Assembly: GCF_009765705.1 (NCBI RefSeq) | Contig: NZ_LMUX01000020.1 | Span: 248,001-312,000, forward strand | Direction: 5' to 3' | Source: Burkholderia sp. L27(2015) | GTDB taxonomy: Bacteria; Pseudomonadota; Gammaproteobacteria; Burkholderiales; Burkholderiaceae | Length of the DNA: 64,000 bases | Part shown: positions 9,091 through 20,872 of the stretch, piece by piece | How positions within the stretch are numbered: position 1 is the first letter of the stretch | Layout of the letters: every line of letters starts with the position of its first letter | Notes under the pieces: model-generated | Told to the model about the DNA's origin: nothing | The model's input: the letters and a program-made list of their open reading frames with translations, nothing else | The model's database searches: none | Translations under genes and position numbers: made by a program

Positions 9091-10245
9091 ATGTCGATCT
9101 GGTTGCTTCCCGAAAATATCGCCGATGTACTGCCTTCCGAAGCGCGCAAGCTGGAGGTATTACGGCGCCTCTTGCTGGACCGGTTTCGGCTGTACGGGTA
9201 CGAACTCGTCATGCCGCCGATGCTCGAATACATCGATTCGCTGCTGGCCAATGCAGGTGAAGATTTAAACCTGCGTACCTTCAAACTGGTCGATCAGTTG
9301 TCGGGGCGCACGATGGGCTTGCGCGCCGACATCACGCCGCAAGTCTCGCGTATCGATGCTCATCTGCTCAACCGCGCTGGCGTGACGCGCCTGTGCTATG
9401 CGGGCAGCGTGCTGCAGACGCGGCCGCGCGGTTTGCACGCCACGCGCGAGCCATTTCAGATCGGCGCCGAAATCTATGGCCATGCCGGGCTCGAAGCCGA
9501 TCTGGAAATCCAGCAACTGTTGCTGGACACACTGGCGTTGGCGCAGCTCACGCGCGTGCGTCTGGACCTGTGCCATGCCGGCGTGATGCGTGCGCTACTG
9601 GACGAAGCGCCGCAGGCGCAGGCGCTCGCTAACCCGTTGTTCTCGGCGCTGGCCAGCAAGGATGTGCCGACGCTTGCAGAGTTGAGCGTGGGTTTGCCGA
9701 CGTCATTGCGTGCGGCGGTGCTGGCGCTGCCCATGCTTTACGGTGACGCCAGCGTGCTCGATCGCGCTCGCGAAGTTTTACCGAAATTGCCTGCAATAGG
9801 GCGGGCGCTGGACGAATTGGCGTTTTTGGCAGGCCAGGTGCAAGGCGCCGAAGTCATGATCGATCTCGCCGATTTGCGCGGTTACGAATATCACAGCGGC
9901 GTTATGTTTTCGGCCTATGTCGATGGCGTGCCTAACGCGGTGGCGCGCGGCGGACGCTATGACAAGATCGGCGAGGTATATGGCCGGGCGCGCGCAGCCA
10001 CCGGTTTTTCACTGGATTTGCGCGAGGTGGTGCGCATTTCGCCGATCGAAGCTCGCAGCTCTGCGATTCTGGCCCCTTGGAGTCATGATGCAAGCTTGCG
10101 CGCACAGGTTGCCGCGTTGCGTGACGCGGGCGAGATTGTGATTCAGGCATTGCCGGGGCACGAACACGACGGTGACGAATTCGCCTGCGACCGTGCACTG
10201 GTGGAGCGCGCGGGGAAATGGGTGGTGGAACCCGTTACGCGTTGA
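9091..10245 (+). CDS. hisZ: ATP phosphoribosyltransferase regulatory subunit HisZ
   Basis: HisZ is a histidyl-tRNA-synthetase-like paralogue that lacks aminoacylation activity. It is needed to activate and feedback-regulate the short form of HisG, the first enzyme of histidine biosynthesis. The ATG at 9091 ([15 protein letters not shown]) is chosen because GAGGA lies about nine bases upstream; the in-frame GTG at 9076 does not have such a site. Class II synthetase-like segments are visible ([45 protein letters not shown]). The 384 residues lack the anticodon-binding domain, as expected. It sits between hflC and purA in the usual Burkholderia order. Confidence 0.94.
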   Translation: MSIWLLPENIADVLPSEARKLEVLRRLLLDRFRLYGYELVMPPMLEYIDSLLANAGEDLNLRTFKLVDQLSGRTMGLRADITPQVSRIDAHLLNRAGVTRLCYAGSVLQTRPRGLHATREPFQIGAEIYGHAGLEADLEIQQLLLDTLALAQLTRVRLDLCHAGVMRALLDEAPQAQALANPLFSALASKDVPTLAELSVGLPTSLRAAVLALPMLYGDASVLDRAREVLPKLPAIGRALDELAFLAGQVQGAEVMIDLADLRGYEYHSGVMFSAYVDGVPNAVARGGRYDKIGEVYGRARAATGFSLDLREVVRISPIEARSSAILAPWSHDASLRAQVAALRDAGEIVIQALPGHEHDGDEFACDRALVERAGKWVVEPVTR

Positions 10246-10339
10246 TGCGGGCGCGCAATCCCTTTCCGGCCCTGACGGGCACGGCGTTTTATCTAAAAAA
10301 GCGGATCTGCCCTAGAACACGGGTAAAATACGTTTTTAA

Positions 10340-11722
<1,383 letters not shown>

Positions 11723-11737
11723 GCGATACGCCAACCG

Positions 11738-12283
11738 ATGAGCGAGGCCACTAGCCCAACGCCCGCCAGTGACGATGCTCACTTATGGGTGAGCTGGTCC
11801 GAGTATCATGATTTGATCGACGAACTGGCCTTAATGGTGGATCGATCCGGTTGGCAATTCGATCTGATTTTGTGCCTGGCGCGCGGTGGATTGCGCGTAG
11901 GCGATCAACTCTCGCGTCTCTTCGATGTGCCGCTCGCCATTCTCGCTACCCGTTCATACCGTGGCGGGGAGGGCATGGAGCGTGGCACCCTCGACATCGC
12001 TCCCGCCATCACGTTGACCCACGGCGCCGTGGCCGGCCGTGTCTTGCTGGTCGACGATCTGGTCGATTCCGGCGTGACATTGCGTCAGGTAAAAATCCAT
12101 TTGAACAAACATTACCCTGACGTCAAGTCGGTGCGCTCGGCGGTGCTTTGGCATAAAGCCGTGTCGTGCGAGACGCCGGACTACGCGGTGCGGTTTCTGG
12201 AAAATAGTCCATGGATTCATCAACCGTTTGAAATATGGGATACGATGCGGCCAACTGACATCGCCCGAGGCTCGCGGGACTGA
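11738..12283 (+). CDS. Phosphoribosyltransferase (type I fold), specificity not fixed
   Basis: This 181-residue protein has the type I phosphoribosyltransferase fold. It shows a substrate-facing segment LCLARGGLRVGDQLSRLF (about residues 45-62) and the PRPP loop VLLVDDLVDSGVTL (about 102-115), with the two acidic residues and the DSG turn intact. It resembles the xanthine/hypoxanthine-type enzymes annotated next to purA in Burkholderia. The 15-base gap to purA and the shared purine theme suggest purine-base salvage, but the base it uses cannot be read from the sequence. Confidence 0.85.
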   Translation: MSEATSPTPASDDAHLWVSWSEYHDLIDELALMVDRSGWQFDLILCLARGGLRVGDQLSRLFDVPLAILATRSYRGGEGMERGTLDIAPAITLTHGAVAGRVLLVDDLVDSGVTLRQVKIHLNKHYPDVKSVRSAVLWHKAVSCETPDYAVRFLENSPWIHQPFEIWDTMRPTDIARGSRD

Positions 12284-12389
12284 ATTCGCGGTGGCGTGGC
12301 ATCTGCACCACATGGCCGGGTAGCCTATCCGGCCGACGTTAGAATAGCGCTCGACTACGAAACAGCCCATTGCTGGAAACTCCGCACCC

Positions 12390-14297
12390 ATGACTACAGC
12401 AACTCCGGCGGTCGCCTCTCCTGTGAGCGCCCACAAGCAATCCATGTCAGCCTTGGCAGTTGCGGCTATCGGTGTGGTATTCGGCGATATCGGCACAAGC
12501 CCGCTTTACGCTCTTAAAGAAGCATTCAGTCCCGCCCACGGCATCGAGACGACGCCGGAAGCGATACTCGGCGTGATATCGCTGCTGTTCTGGGCAATCA
12601 TGATCGTCGTCTCGCTCAAATATGTCTGGTTCGTGATGCGGGCCGACAATAATGGCGAAGGCGGCGTTCTCGCACTGATGGCATTGAGCTTACGCAGTTG
12701 CGGGCGCGGCAGTCGTGCCGCGGGCATCCTGATGATGCTGGGTATTTTCGGCGCTTGCATGTTCTACGGCGACGCTGTGATTACCCCGGCCATCTCGGTG
12801 ATCTCGGCCGTCGAAGGGCTGGAGATCGCCGCCCCGCATCTGACGCCGTATGTGATTCCCATCACCTTGATTATCCTGATCGCATTATTTTGGATACAAC
12901 GTCGTGGCACGGAAGTGGTGGGCCGATTGTTTGGCCCCATCATGCTGGTCTGGTTTTTCGTGCTGGCTGTGATGGGCATCCTGCAGATTATCGCGGCGCC
13001 GAGAATCATAGAGGCCTTGAACCCTTACTACGCTTACCATTTCATGGCGCTGCACGTTCTGCAGGCCTATGCAGTGCTGGGTTCGGTATTCTTGGTGCTG
13101 ACAGGCGCGGAAGCGCTGTATGCCGATATGGGGCACTTTGGCGCAAAGCCGATCCGATATGCGTGGTATGGCCTGGTGATGCCGGCATTGGTGATCAACT
13201 ATTTCGGCCAAGGCGCATTGCTGTTGCAGCATAAAGATGCGATTACGAGTCCATTTTTCCTGCTGGCACCGCAGTGGGCGTTGCTGCCGCTAGTGGTCTT
13301 GTCCACGGTCGCGACCGTGATTGCGTCGCAGGCGGTGATCTCCGGCGCGTTTTCATTGACCAGCCAGGCGATTCAGCTCGGCTATGTGCCGCGCATGAAA
13401 ATCTCCCATACCTCGGCGCGCGCGATTGGCCAGATCTACATTCCGGTCGTGAACTGGATGTTGCTGCTGATCATTATCTTCATCGTGCTGGGCTTCAAGA
13501 GTTCGGATAATCTTGCCGCCGCATACGGGATCGCGGTCACAACCACGATGGTGATCACGACGATATTGGCTTCGGTCGTGATGCTCAAAGTGTGGAATTG
13601 GCGCAAACGCTATGTGACGTTCATCATCACCGGCTTCCTGGTGGTCGATGTGGCCTTCTTCGGCGCCAATTTGCTCAAGGTTGCGGCTGGCGGCTGGTTG
13701 CCGTTGAGCATAGGCGCGCTGCTGTTTTTCCTGCTGATGACTTGGTACAAGGGGCGGCAGATCGTCAAAGAGCGTACTGCCGCGGACGGTATCCCGTTGA
13801 TGCCGTTCCTGCAGGGCTTGTTGGCACATCCGCCGCATCGCGTATCAGGCACGGCGATTTATCTGACCGGCAGCGATGTTCTCGTTCCGGTAAGCCTGCT
13901 GCACAACCTGAAGCACAACAAAGTGCTGCATGAGCGCACGATTTTTCTGACCTTCGTGACGCAGGACGTTCCCTACATCGAAGACAGCAGCCGGATCGAG
14001 GTCGAGGATATCGGCGGTGGGTTGTCGCTGGTGCGGGCTACCTATGGCTTCAATGAAACGCCTGATGTCACCGATGTGCTCAAGCTGATCGAGCGGCAGC
14101 ACGGCATGGCCTTCGAGTTGATGGATACCTCGTTCTTCCTGGCGCGCGAAACGGTGGTGCCGACGCAATTGCCGGGTATGTCGATCTGGCGCGAGCGGAT
14201 TTTCGCGTGGATGCATCAGAACGCGGCCAAACCGACAGACTTCTTCAGTATTCCAGCCAATCGGGTCGTGGAATTGGGCACCAAGATCGAAATTTGA
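12390..14297 (+). CDS. kup: KUP-family low-affinity potassium uptake protein
   Basis: Kup imports potassium across the inner membrane, probably with protons. The 635 residues match the family length. The N-terminal signature [18 protein letters not shown] (about residues 30-47) and the conserved [16 protein letters not shown] follow directly, and about twelve membrane segments fill residues 25-460. The remaining roughly 170 residues are the soluble C-terminal domain ([35 protein letters not shown]), which ends with the typical helix [17 protein letters not shown]. It is the last + gene before a bidirectional terminator and tex on the other strand. Confidence 0.95.
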   Translation: MTTATPAVASPVSAHKQSMSALAVAAIGVVFGDIGTSPLYALKEAFSPAHGIETTPEAILGVISLLFWAIMIVVSLKYVWFVMRADNNGEGGVLALMALSLRSCGRGSRAAGILMMLGIFGACMFYGDAVITPAISVISAVEGLEIAAPHLTPYVIPITLIILIALFWIQRRGTEVVGRLFGPIMLVWFFVLAVMGILQIIAAPRIIEALNPYYAYHFMALHVLQAYAVLGSVFLVLTGAEALYADMGHFGAKPIRYAWYGLVMPALVINYFGQGALLLQHKDAITSPFFLLAPQWALLPLVVLSTVATVIASQAVISGAFSLTSQAIQLGYVPRMKISHTSARAIGQIYIPVVNWMLLLIIIFIVLGFKSSDNLAAAYGIAVTTTMVITTILASVVMLKVWNWRKRYVTFIITGFLVVDVAFFGANLLKVAAGGWLPLSIGALLFFLLMTWYKGRQIVKERTAADGIPLMPFLQGLLAHPPHRVSGTAIYLTGSDVLVPVSLLHNLKHNKVLHERTIFLTFVTQDVPYIEDSSRIEVEDIGGGLSLVRATYGFNETPDVTDVLKLIERQHGMAFELMDTSFFLARETVVPTQLPGMSIWRERIFAWMHQNAAKPTDFFSIPANRVVELGTKIEI

Positions 14298-14323
14298 ATT
14301 CGGCTGAGTAGGACGATGACAAT

Positions 14324-14356
14324 AAAAAACCCACGCTCTAGGCGTGGGTTTTTTTT
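14324..14356. terminator. Bidirectional terminator between kup and tex
   Basis: A perfect 7-bp stem, CCCACGC (14330-14336) and GCGTGGG (14342-14348), with a 5-base loop is flanked by six A (14324-14329) and eight T (14349-14356). It therefore can end transcription from both converging genes. It lies 27 bases past the kup stop. Confidence 0.9.
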
Positions 14357-14439
14357 GAGTGCTTTCGCGTTCTCTTCGGGTGTCTTGTTCGGGCAGTAGC
14401 TTATCGCTGCTGCCCGAGCGACTCAATTAAGTGGCTCCA

Positions 14440-16806
14440 TCACGGCTTTTTGAGCTTCGCAAACGCTGCGGCCATCGCGCCGCCCGCAGCCGGCTCATTG
14501 GCCGGACGGCGTGCGCCTTGATTACCCCCATTGCGACCCGCGGACGGATTGCCGGGTCGATTGGCAGACCGGTCGGCCGAACGGTTGCCTGAGTCGGGCG
14601 ACGCCGCCGTGACCGCCACATCGTCGGAGAGCCGCATGGTCAGCGCAATCCGTTGCCGCTTGACGTCCACCTCCAGCACCTTGACCTGAACGACATCGCC
14701 GGCCTTCACGACTTCATGCGGATCCTTGATAAACCGCGTGGCCATTGCCGAGACGTGCACCAATCCATCTTGATGCACGCCGATATCGATGAACGCACCG
14801 AATGCTGCGACGTTGGTCACGACACCCTCAAGCAGCAAGCCAGGTGTGAGGTCGGAGATTTTCTCGATGCCATCGCGAAAGGTCGCGGTCTTGAACTCGG
14901 GCCGCGGGTCGCGCCCCGGCTTTTCCAGCTCCGTGAAAATGTCGCGTATGGTCGGCAGGCCAAAGCGCTCGTCGACGAATTGCGTTGGCGACAGGCCGCG
15001 CAACGCCTCGCGATTGCCCATGATGTCGGAGGCTTTCTTATTGATGCTGGCGAGAATTTTCTCGACCAGTGGATAGGCTTCCGGGTGCACCGACGAGCCG
15101 TCCAAGGGATTGTCTCCGGCGTTGATCCGTAGAAAACCCGCAGCCTGTTCGAAGGTCTTATCGCCCAGACGCGGCACTTTCTTCAAATGCTCGCGGGTCG
15201 CGAACGGGCCATAGCTATCTCGGAACTCGACGATATTGCGCGCCAAGGTTGCGTTCAAACCGGAAACGCGGGTGAGTAGCGGCACCGATGCCGTATTCAG
15301 ATCGACGCCGACCGCATTGACGCAATCTTCGACGACCGCGTCGAGCGAGCGTGCCAACTCGCGTTGGTTGACGTCATGCTGATACTGACCCACGCCGATT
15401 GCCTTCGGTTCGATCTTGACCAATTCGGCCAGCGGATCTTGCAGACGACGTGCAATCGAAACCGCACCGCGCAACGTCACATCGAGCTCGGGAAATTCTT
15501 TCGCAGCAAATTCCGAAGCGGAGTAGATGGACGCGCCAGCTTCCGATACGACGATTTTCTGCATTTGCAGTTCTGGACAGCGGCGTATCAATTCGGCCGC
15601 GAGCCGGTCGGTTTCGCGCGAAGCGGTGCCGTTGCCGATGCTGATCAAATCGGCACGGGTTGCGCGTGCGATTTTCTCTAGCCGGGCGAGCGAGCCTTCC
15701 CAGTCGCGACGAGGTTCATGCGGATAGATGGTATCGGTGGTCAGCAATTTGCCGGTGCGATCCACCACCGCCACCTTGACCCCTGTACGCAGCCCGGGAT
15801 CCAGCCCGATCACCGCTTTCGGGCCCGCGGGCGCTGCCAGCAACAGGTCTTTCAGGTTGCGTGCAAAAACCCGAATGGCCTCCTGCTCGGATTGTTCGCG
15901 CAATTGGGTCAGCAATTCGTTTTCGATATGCGGCTGTACTTTGACGCGCCAGCACCAACGGCAAACGTCGGCCAGCCATTGGTCGGCCGCGCGCCCGAGG
16001 TTGCGCAACTGAAAGCGGTTTGCGATGAGGACTTCGCCAGGGTGTGGCACTTGGGTGTCGAGCGCTTCGCCCAGACCCAGCTTGACCATCAGGATGCCGG
16101 CATTGCGTGCCCGGAACAAGGCGAGGGCCCGATGCGAGGGTACCGTCTTGATCGCTTCGTCATACGCGTAATAGTCGCGGAATTTTTCTTCTTCTTCGTG
16201 CTCTTTACCGGCGATGACGGTGGAGGCCACGATGCCTTGCTGCCACAGGTATTCACGCACTGAGCCGAGCAGGTCGGCGGTTTCGCCAAATTGCTCCGTC
16301 AGAATATCGCGCGCGCCATCGAGCGCGGCTTTCACATCGGCCACGCCTTTTTCCGCGTCGACATAGCGCGCGGCCTGTTCCTGCGGGTTCAGCGTCGGAT
16401 CGGCCAGGAGTGCATGCGCCAGCGGTTCCAAGCCTGCCTCTCGGGCAATTTGTGCGCGCGTGCGGCGCTTCGGCTTGTAGGGCAGGTAGAGGTCTTCCAG
16501 CACCTGCTTGCTGTCGGCGGCAAGGATCGCCTGTTCCAGCGGTTCGGTCAATTTGCCTTGTTCGCCGATGCTTTGCAAAATCGTGGCGCGGCGATCCTCG
16601 AGTTCGCGCAGATAACCGAGGCGTTCTTCGAGATTGCGCAACTGCGTGTCGTCCAGGTTGCCGGTGATTTCCTTGCGGTATCGGGAAATAAACGGCACCG
16701 TCGAGCCTTCGTCAAGAAGTTGTATCGCTGCGGCCACTTGGCGTACTTGCACACCGAGCTCGGTGGCAATACGCTGGGCAATGATGCTTGCTACGTTTTC
16801 CGTCAT
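14440..16806 (-). CDS. tex: Tex family S1 RNA-binding transcription accessory protein
   Basis: Tex is a conserved nucleic-acid-binding protein; homologues affect transcription and toxin gene expression. The start at 16806 ([19 protein letters not shown]) is the usual family N-terminus; the frame is open further up to 16893, but that stretch lacks family similarity. Parts in order are the Tex N-terminal helical domain with [15 protein letters not shown], a YqgF/RuvX-like domain ([18 protein letters not shown]), a helix-hairpin-helix region ([15 protein letters not shown]), an HHH_9 segment and an S1 domain ([20 protein letters not shown]). The 788 residues end in an Asn/Gly/Arg/Ser-rich low-complexity tail of about 50 residues, common in Burkholderia and suggestive of RNA contact. 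Confidence 0.95.
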   Translation of the reverse strand: MTENVASIIAQRIATELGVQVRQVAAAIQLLDEGSTVPFISRYRKEITGNLDDTQLRNLEERLGYLRELEDRRATILQSIGEQGKLTEPLEQAILAADSKQVLEDLYLPYKPKRRTRAQIAREAGLEPLAHALLADPTLNPQEQAARYVDAEKGVADVKAALDGARDILTEQFGETADLLGSVREYLWQQGIVASTVIAGKEHEEEEKFRDYYAYDEAIKTVPSHRALALFRARNAGILMVKLGLGEALDTQVPHPGEVLIANRFQLRNLGRAADQWLADVCRWCWRVKVQPHIENELLTQLREQSEQEAIRVFARNLKDLLLAAPAGPKAVIGLDPGLRTGVKVAVVDRTGKLLTTDTIYPHEPRRDWEGSLARLEKIARATRADLISIGNGTASRETDRLAAELIRRCPELQMQKIVVSEAGASIYSASEFAAKEFPELDVTLRGAVSIARRLQDPLAELVKIEPKAIGVGQYQHDVNQRELARSLDAVVEDCVNAVGVDLNTASVPLLTRVSGLNATLARNIVEFRDSYGPFATREHLKKVPRLGDKTFEQAAGFLRINAGDNPLDGSSVHPEAYPLVEKILASINKKASDIMGNREALRGLSPTQFVDERFGLPTIRDIFTELEKPGRDPRPEFKTATFRDGIEKISDLTPGLLLEGVVTNVAAFGAFIDIGVHQDGLVHVSAMATRFIKDPHEVVKAGDVVQVKVLEVDVKRQRIALTMRLSDDVAVTAASPDSGNRSADRSANRPGNPSAGRNGGNQGARRPANEPAAGGAMAAAFAKLKKP

Positions 16807-16926
16807 CTGTGGTATCTGGGGTTCGAGGCCGAAGGCCAAAGTACATTGAACCAGTGATTTTGCCACAAATGCCCGGGCTGTCCGAACCCGCAATGATAGA
16901 ATCGTAAAATGTTAAGACGCTCTTGT

Positions 16927-17832
16927 ATGACTCCTGCCAACGTGTTTTCGACCGTCCTATGCCGCACCGCCTTGATGGCATGCGTGTGCGCAGCGCCCGC
17001 TCTGGCTAGCGCGCAAACTGTCGCGTCCGGTGTTCACGCGGGGGCGAGCCCGACTGTCGGCGCCACGTCCAGCTCACCAGTCAACTCGGCTGTCAGCACG
17101 GCGGCTGGCTCGTCTGTTGGTGTATCGGCTAACCCCACGGTTAGCTCGTTCGCCAGCCCATCTGCCAGCTCTGCCCAGAGCGATGCCGAGGCCGCGCAAC
17201 AAGACGCGTTCAACGCTCGCCAGACGGTGTTGAACCGCCGCACCGAAGAATATACGTACAATTATCAGGTGGCGGAGCACGAGTGTTATTCGCATTTCTT
17301 CGTGAATCACTGCCTGGGCGTGGCCCGCAAAGCGATGTATGCCGCGAAAGACGACATCCGCACCGAACAGCTCAAGCTAAACGCAGAAGAACGCGCTTTG
17401 CGCGCGCAGCAGCGCGACGAGAGAAATGCGCTGCGCGATGCACAGGATCAGGCCGACGCGCCGAAGCGTGCGAACAACGAGAAGGTCAATCAGGCGAGCT
17501 TCGACGATAAACAGCGTCAGCATCAACTTGACGAAGCGTCGCGCATTGCCTCGCAGCCCAAAACCGAGGCCGCCGCTCAGGCCCAGTACAACCAGAAGCA
17601 GGCCGACTTCCAGACGAAGCTCGACCAGGCGCATGCCAATGCGCAGAAAGATGAACAGCAGCGGGTCGAAAACGTTGACCGGTTCAATGCCAAGCAAGTC
17701 AAGGCCAGCGAGCATCAGGAAAGTGTCAAACAGCGCCAGGCCAAGGCGGCGACTGCCGCTGCCGCCAGCGCGGCCGCTGCAAGTGCCGCTGCCGCAAAAA
17801 GCGCCGCCGCCAGCGGCGCTGGTCAGAAGTAA
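16927..17832 (+). CDS. Secreted Ala/Gln-rich coiled-coil protein of unknown function
   Basis: I do not recognise a named family. The start at 16927 gives a clear Sec signal peptide (hydrophobic TVLCRTALMACVCAAPALA, cleavage after ALASA). A Ser/Thr/Ala/Val-rich low-complexity segment of about 55 residues follows. A short conserved-looking domain has two cysteines (HECYSHFFVNHCLG), which could form a disulfide. After it comes a long charged helix rich in Ala, Gln, Asp, Glu and Arg, and the C-terminus is nearly all Ala/Ser. The layout recalls TolA-like periplasmic spacers, but this is shape only. It is divergent from tex and is followed after 16 bases by the DUF465 gene. Confidence 0.75.
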   Translation: MTPANVFSTVLCRTALMACVCAAPALASAQTVASGVHAGASPTVGATSSSPVNSAVSTAAGSSVGVSANPTVSSFASPSASSAQSDAEAAQQDAFNARQTVLNRRTEEYTYNYQVAEHECYSHFFVNHCLGVARKAMYAAKDDIRTEQLKLNAEERALRAQQRDERNALRDAQDQADAPKRANNEKVNQASFDDKQRQHQLDEASRIASQPKTEAAAQAQYNQKQADFQTKLDQAHANAQKDEQQRVENVDRFNAKQVKASEHQESVKQRQAKAATAAAASAAAASAAAAKSAAASGAGQK

Positions 17833-17848
17833 CTCCGGGGAGTCAGCT

Positions 17849-18223
17849 ATGCGCGACGATCAACTGGAAACAGGCAGCTCCGAACCGCTGCACAATGGCA
17901 GCTCGGCGACGGGTTTGGCTGCGGCACCCGCGGCCGGCATGTCATTGGCTGACGGCGACGTCGGGGAGGCCGACCACCCCATACCGGTGGAGCGCGCAGC
18001 GTCGAACGAAGCCGCTGCCGCCGACAGTGAGAGTGCCTTGATCGTGCGTCGTGTGACCGAGCTTCAATGCGAACATGCCGCGTTGGATACCTTGATCGCG
18101 AAACTGATAGCACTGCGTGGCGCGAATGATTTCGAATTGCGGCGGCTCAAGAAGCGCAAGCTCAAGGTCAAGGACACGATTATGCTGCTGCAGTTGCAAC
18201 TCGAGCCCGATGCGCGAGCCTAG
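17849..18223 (+). CDS. DUF465 (YdcH-like) small helical protein
   Basis: This 124-residue protein starts at 17849 with GGGGAG seven bases upstream; the frame is open further upstream, but only as a shadow of the preceding gene. The last 55 residues form the DUF465 helical hairpin: HAALDTLIAKLIAL followed by DFELRRLKKRKLKVKDTI and a Leu/Gln-rich end. The first 65 residues are Ala/Ser/Asp-rich and probably unstructured, longer than usual for this family. It follows the secreted coiled-coil protein by 16 bases and is probably cotranscribed. The function of DUF465 proteins is unknown. Confidence 0.82.
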   Translation: MRDDQLETGSSEPLHNGSSATGLAAAPAAGMSLADGDVGEADHPIPVERAASNEAAAADSESALIVRRVTELQCEHAALDTLIAKLIALRGANDFELRRLKKRKLKVKDTIMLLQLQLEPDARA

Positions 18224-18329
18224 CGGGGCGCCTGCCGATTGCCGGCCGTTTAGTTCGTGTCGGCAGCAGCATCCGGCCCACCGGCGGCGCTCGCGCGCCG
18301 CTTCCATGACGTACCGTTGAAGCTTAGTC

Positions 18330-20675
18330 TTGACCTCATCCTCCGCCCCTTCCGCACTACCGATTACGCCGACTTCGGATGACACCGCCGACAATGCGGC
18401 GCCTGAGGCGGCATCTGCTGCTTCGGCTGCCTCGGCCAGGTCTGCTACATCAGCCGCCGCGGCATCTCCGGCCGCACGAGCCGCGCTTGCGCTGAGCACG
18501 CGGCGTGCGCATGAACTCGAAGATCTGTTTTCGCCCCAAGGTGCGTTGGCCAGCCATATCGAGGGCTACCATGCGCGCGATTCGCAACGCGCCATGGCGC
18601 GCGCGGTAGCCGCGGCGATTGAAGCGACCGGCCGCTTGCCTGAGCCGCAACTGTTGGCGCCAGCCGGTACGCGCGCGGCGAGCGCTCGTGCGGCCGACGC
18701 CAACCGATCCGACGGATCCAACGGTACCGCAGCGCAAGATCCCCATGCCGATGATGGTAGCAACACGTTGATCGTGGAAGCTGGCACGGGCACGGGCAAA
18801 ACCTACGCGTATTTGGTCCCGTCGATGTTATGGGGCGGCAAGGTCATTGTGTCGACCGGCACCAAGCACTTGCAGGACCAGCTATTTCAGCGCGACATTC
18901 CGACTGTGCGCGACGCACTGGCGGTACCGGTGTCGGTCGCCATGCTCAAGGGCCGTGCCAACTACCTGTGCCATTACTATTTGCAACGTACCGCAGACAG
19001 CGGACGTTTGCCGTCCCGGCAGGATGCAGCGCACTTGCAGGAAGTCGTGCGCTTCGCCAAGATCACGCGCACCGGCGACAAGGCTGAACTAGCCAGCGTG
19101 CCGGAAACGGCGCCGATCTGGCCGATGGTCACTTCGACCAGAGAAAACTGTCTAGGGCAGGAGTGTCCGAATTACAAGGACTGCTTCGTGATGCAGGCGC
19201 GCCGAGAGGCGCAGCAAGCCGATATCGTGGTGGTCAACCACCATCTCTTCTTCGCAGACATCATGTTGCGTGATACGGGCATGGCTGAATTATTGCCCAG
19301 CGCAAATACCGTGATCTTCGACGAAGCGCACCAACTTCCCGATACGGCCACGCTCTTTTTCGGCACGACGTTGTCGACCGCGCAAATGCTCGAATTGGCG
19401 CGCGATTGCGTGGCCGAAGGGCTGGTTCACGCGCGCGATGCCTGTGACTGGCCGCAGTTGGGCGCGAAACTCGAGAGGGCCGCGCGAGACATCCGACTGG
19501 CGTTTGGCCAGGACACTGTGCGCTTGTCGGTTTCGCAGCTTGGGGAAGCGCATCCGCTCTACGAATCGCTGGAAGCGGTCGATGTCGCGCTCGATGAGCT
19601 TGCCGAAGTACTGGCGTCGCAGGCCGAACGATCCGACGCGCTGGGTGTGTGCTTGCGTCGCGCTCGCGAGTTGCAACAGACGCTGGCCAGTTGGAGCGCG
19701 CCCGCTGCGCCCGAGAGCACGGCGAAAATTGCCACGTCGAATCGAGTGACTCATGTCGAGAAGGGCGGGGATAAGGGCGCTCGGGCGGAGTCGGTCAATG
19801 AATCCGTGCGTTGGGTGGAAGTGTTTTCACACACAGTACAATTGCATCAAACTCCGCTATCGGTCGCGCCGATCTTTGCCAAGCAGCGCTCCGGCGCGCC
19901 TCGTGCCTGGATCTTCACTTCGGCCACCTTGTCGGTCAAAGGCGACTTTACCCACTATGCCGCGCAAATGGGGCTGGACGCCAAGCGCTCGATGACGCTC
20001 GCGAGCCCGTTCGATTACGGCACCCAGGCGTTGTTGTATGTCCCGCGCGAATTGCCACAGCCTTCGTCGCCCGGTTTTACGGATGCGGTGCTCGATGCTG
20101 CGCTGCCCGTGATCGAAGCTGCTGGTGGACGAGCATTCCTGCTGTGCACCACCTTGCGCGCGGTCGAGCGCATCGCCAATCGCCTGCGCGATGTGATGGA
20201 CACGCGCGGCTGGACGTTTCCGTTGCTGGTGCAGGGCGACGCGAGTCGAACCGAATTGCTCGATCGCTTTCGCAGTCTGGGCAATGCCATACTGGTCGGT
20301 AGCCAGAGCTTTTGGGAAGGCGTCGATGTGCGCGGCGAAGCGTTGTCGTTGGTCGTCATCGACAAATTGCCGTTTGCGCCGCCCGACGATCCCGTGCTTG
20401 CAGCGCGGCTCGATGCGCTGACGAAAAAAGGGTTGAGTCCCTTTGCGGTACATCAGTTGCCGCAAGCGGTGATCACGCTCAAGCAGGGCGCCGGGCGCTT
20501 GATACGTGCAGAGACCGATCGCGGCGTGCTGATGATCTGCGACCCACGGCTGGTCGAAAAACCTTATGGCAAACGGATCTGGCAAAGTTTGCCGGCTTTC
20601 AAGCGAACCCGTGAGCTTGAGGTTGTACGTGATTTCTTTGCGCCGACGCAGCCGCAGCCGCCTGAAGGCGATTGA
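18330..20675 (+). CDS. DinG/YoaA-type iron-sulfur DNA helicase
   Basis: This is an XPD-like superfamily 2 helicase of the DinG/YoaA type, acting in DNA repair and replication-fork processing. The TTG at 18330 is used because a TGA stop lies four codons upstream and no ATG precedes the conserved N-terminus. Motifs are Walker A EAGTGTGKT (about residues 150-158), the four iron-sulfur Cys (NYLC, then CLGQECPNYKDC), the DEAH box FDEAHQLPD, and C-terminal motifs QSFWEGVDVRGE and QGAGRLIRAETDRG. The N-terminus is Ala/Ser/Thr-rich for about 55 residues. A second low-complexity insert of about 45 residues sits just before Walker A. DinG and YoaA cannot be told apart with certainty here. Confidence 0.9.
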   Translation: MTSSSAPSALPITPTSDDTADNAAPEAASAASAASARSATSAAAASPAARAALALSTRRAHELEDLFSPQGALASHIEGYHARDSQRAMARAVAAAIEATGRLPEPQLLAPAGTRAASARAADANRSDGSNGTAAQDPHADDGSNTLIVEAGTGTGKTYAYLVPSMLWGGKVIVSTGTKHLQDQLFQRDIPTVRDALAVPVSVAMLKGRANYLCHYYLQRTADSGRLPSRQDAAHLQEVVRFAKITRTGDKAELASVPETAPIWPMVTSTRENCLGQECPNYKDCFVMQARREAQQADIVVVNHHLFFADIMLRDTGMAELLPSANTVIFDEAHQLPDTATLFFGTTLSTAQMLELARDCVAEGLVHARDACDWPQLGAKLERAARDIRLAFGQDTVRLSVSQLGEAHPLYESLEAVDVALDELAEVLASQAERSDALGVCLRRARELQQTLASWSAPAAPESTAKIATSNRVTHVEKGGDKGARAESVNESVRWVEVFSHTVQLHQTPLSVAPIFAKQRSGAPRAWIFTSATLSVKGDFTHYAAQMGLDAKRSMTLASPFDYGTQALLYVPRELPQPSSPGFTDAVLDAALPVIEAAGGRAFLLCTTLRAVERIANRLRDVMDTRGWTFPLLVQGDASRTELLDRFRSLGNAILVGSQSFWEGVDVRGEALSLVVIDKLPFAPPDDPVLAARLDALTKKGLSPFAVHQLPQAVITLKQGAGRLIRAETDRGVLMICDPRLVEKPYGKRIWQSLPAFKRTRELEVVRDFFAPTQPQPPEGD

Positions 20676-20760
20676 TTCTGACGCTGAAGGCATCGCGTGC
20701 TTGAATTGGTTGAACGCAAGACCGCGCACAGCCAATTCAAAAAGCGAGCCCGTCTCCAAT

Positions 20761-20787
20761 AAAAAAGCCTTCCAAAATCGGAAGGCT
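20761..20787 (-). terminator. Terminator downstream of bamD
   Basis: On the minus strand, GCCTTCC and GGAAGGC arms (20767-20773 and 20780-20786, 6-base loop) are followed by six T (the A-run at 20761-20766). It lies about 85 bases past the bamD stop, in the convergent dinG-bamD spacer. The + strand has no T-run after the stem, so it serves bamD. Confidence 0.82.
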
Positions 20788-20872
20788 GTTCGGACCACTT
20801 CGTCAGTAACCGGATGCGGCTGTGTGCGGCTTCTCTACTTGCCACATAGGCAAGTCGCACCGCGCTCACCCA

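Noticed and set aside
17426-17848. Longer version of the DUF465 protein starting inside the upstream gene
   Set aside because: The upstream part is an Arg/Pro/Ser-rich shadow of the coiled-coil gene in another frame, while 17849 has a good ribosome site.
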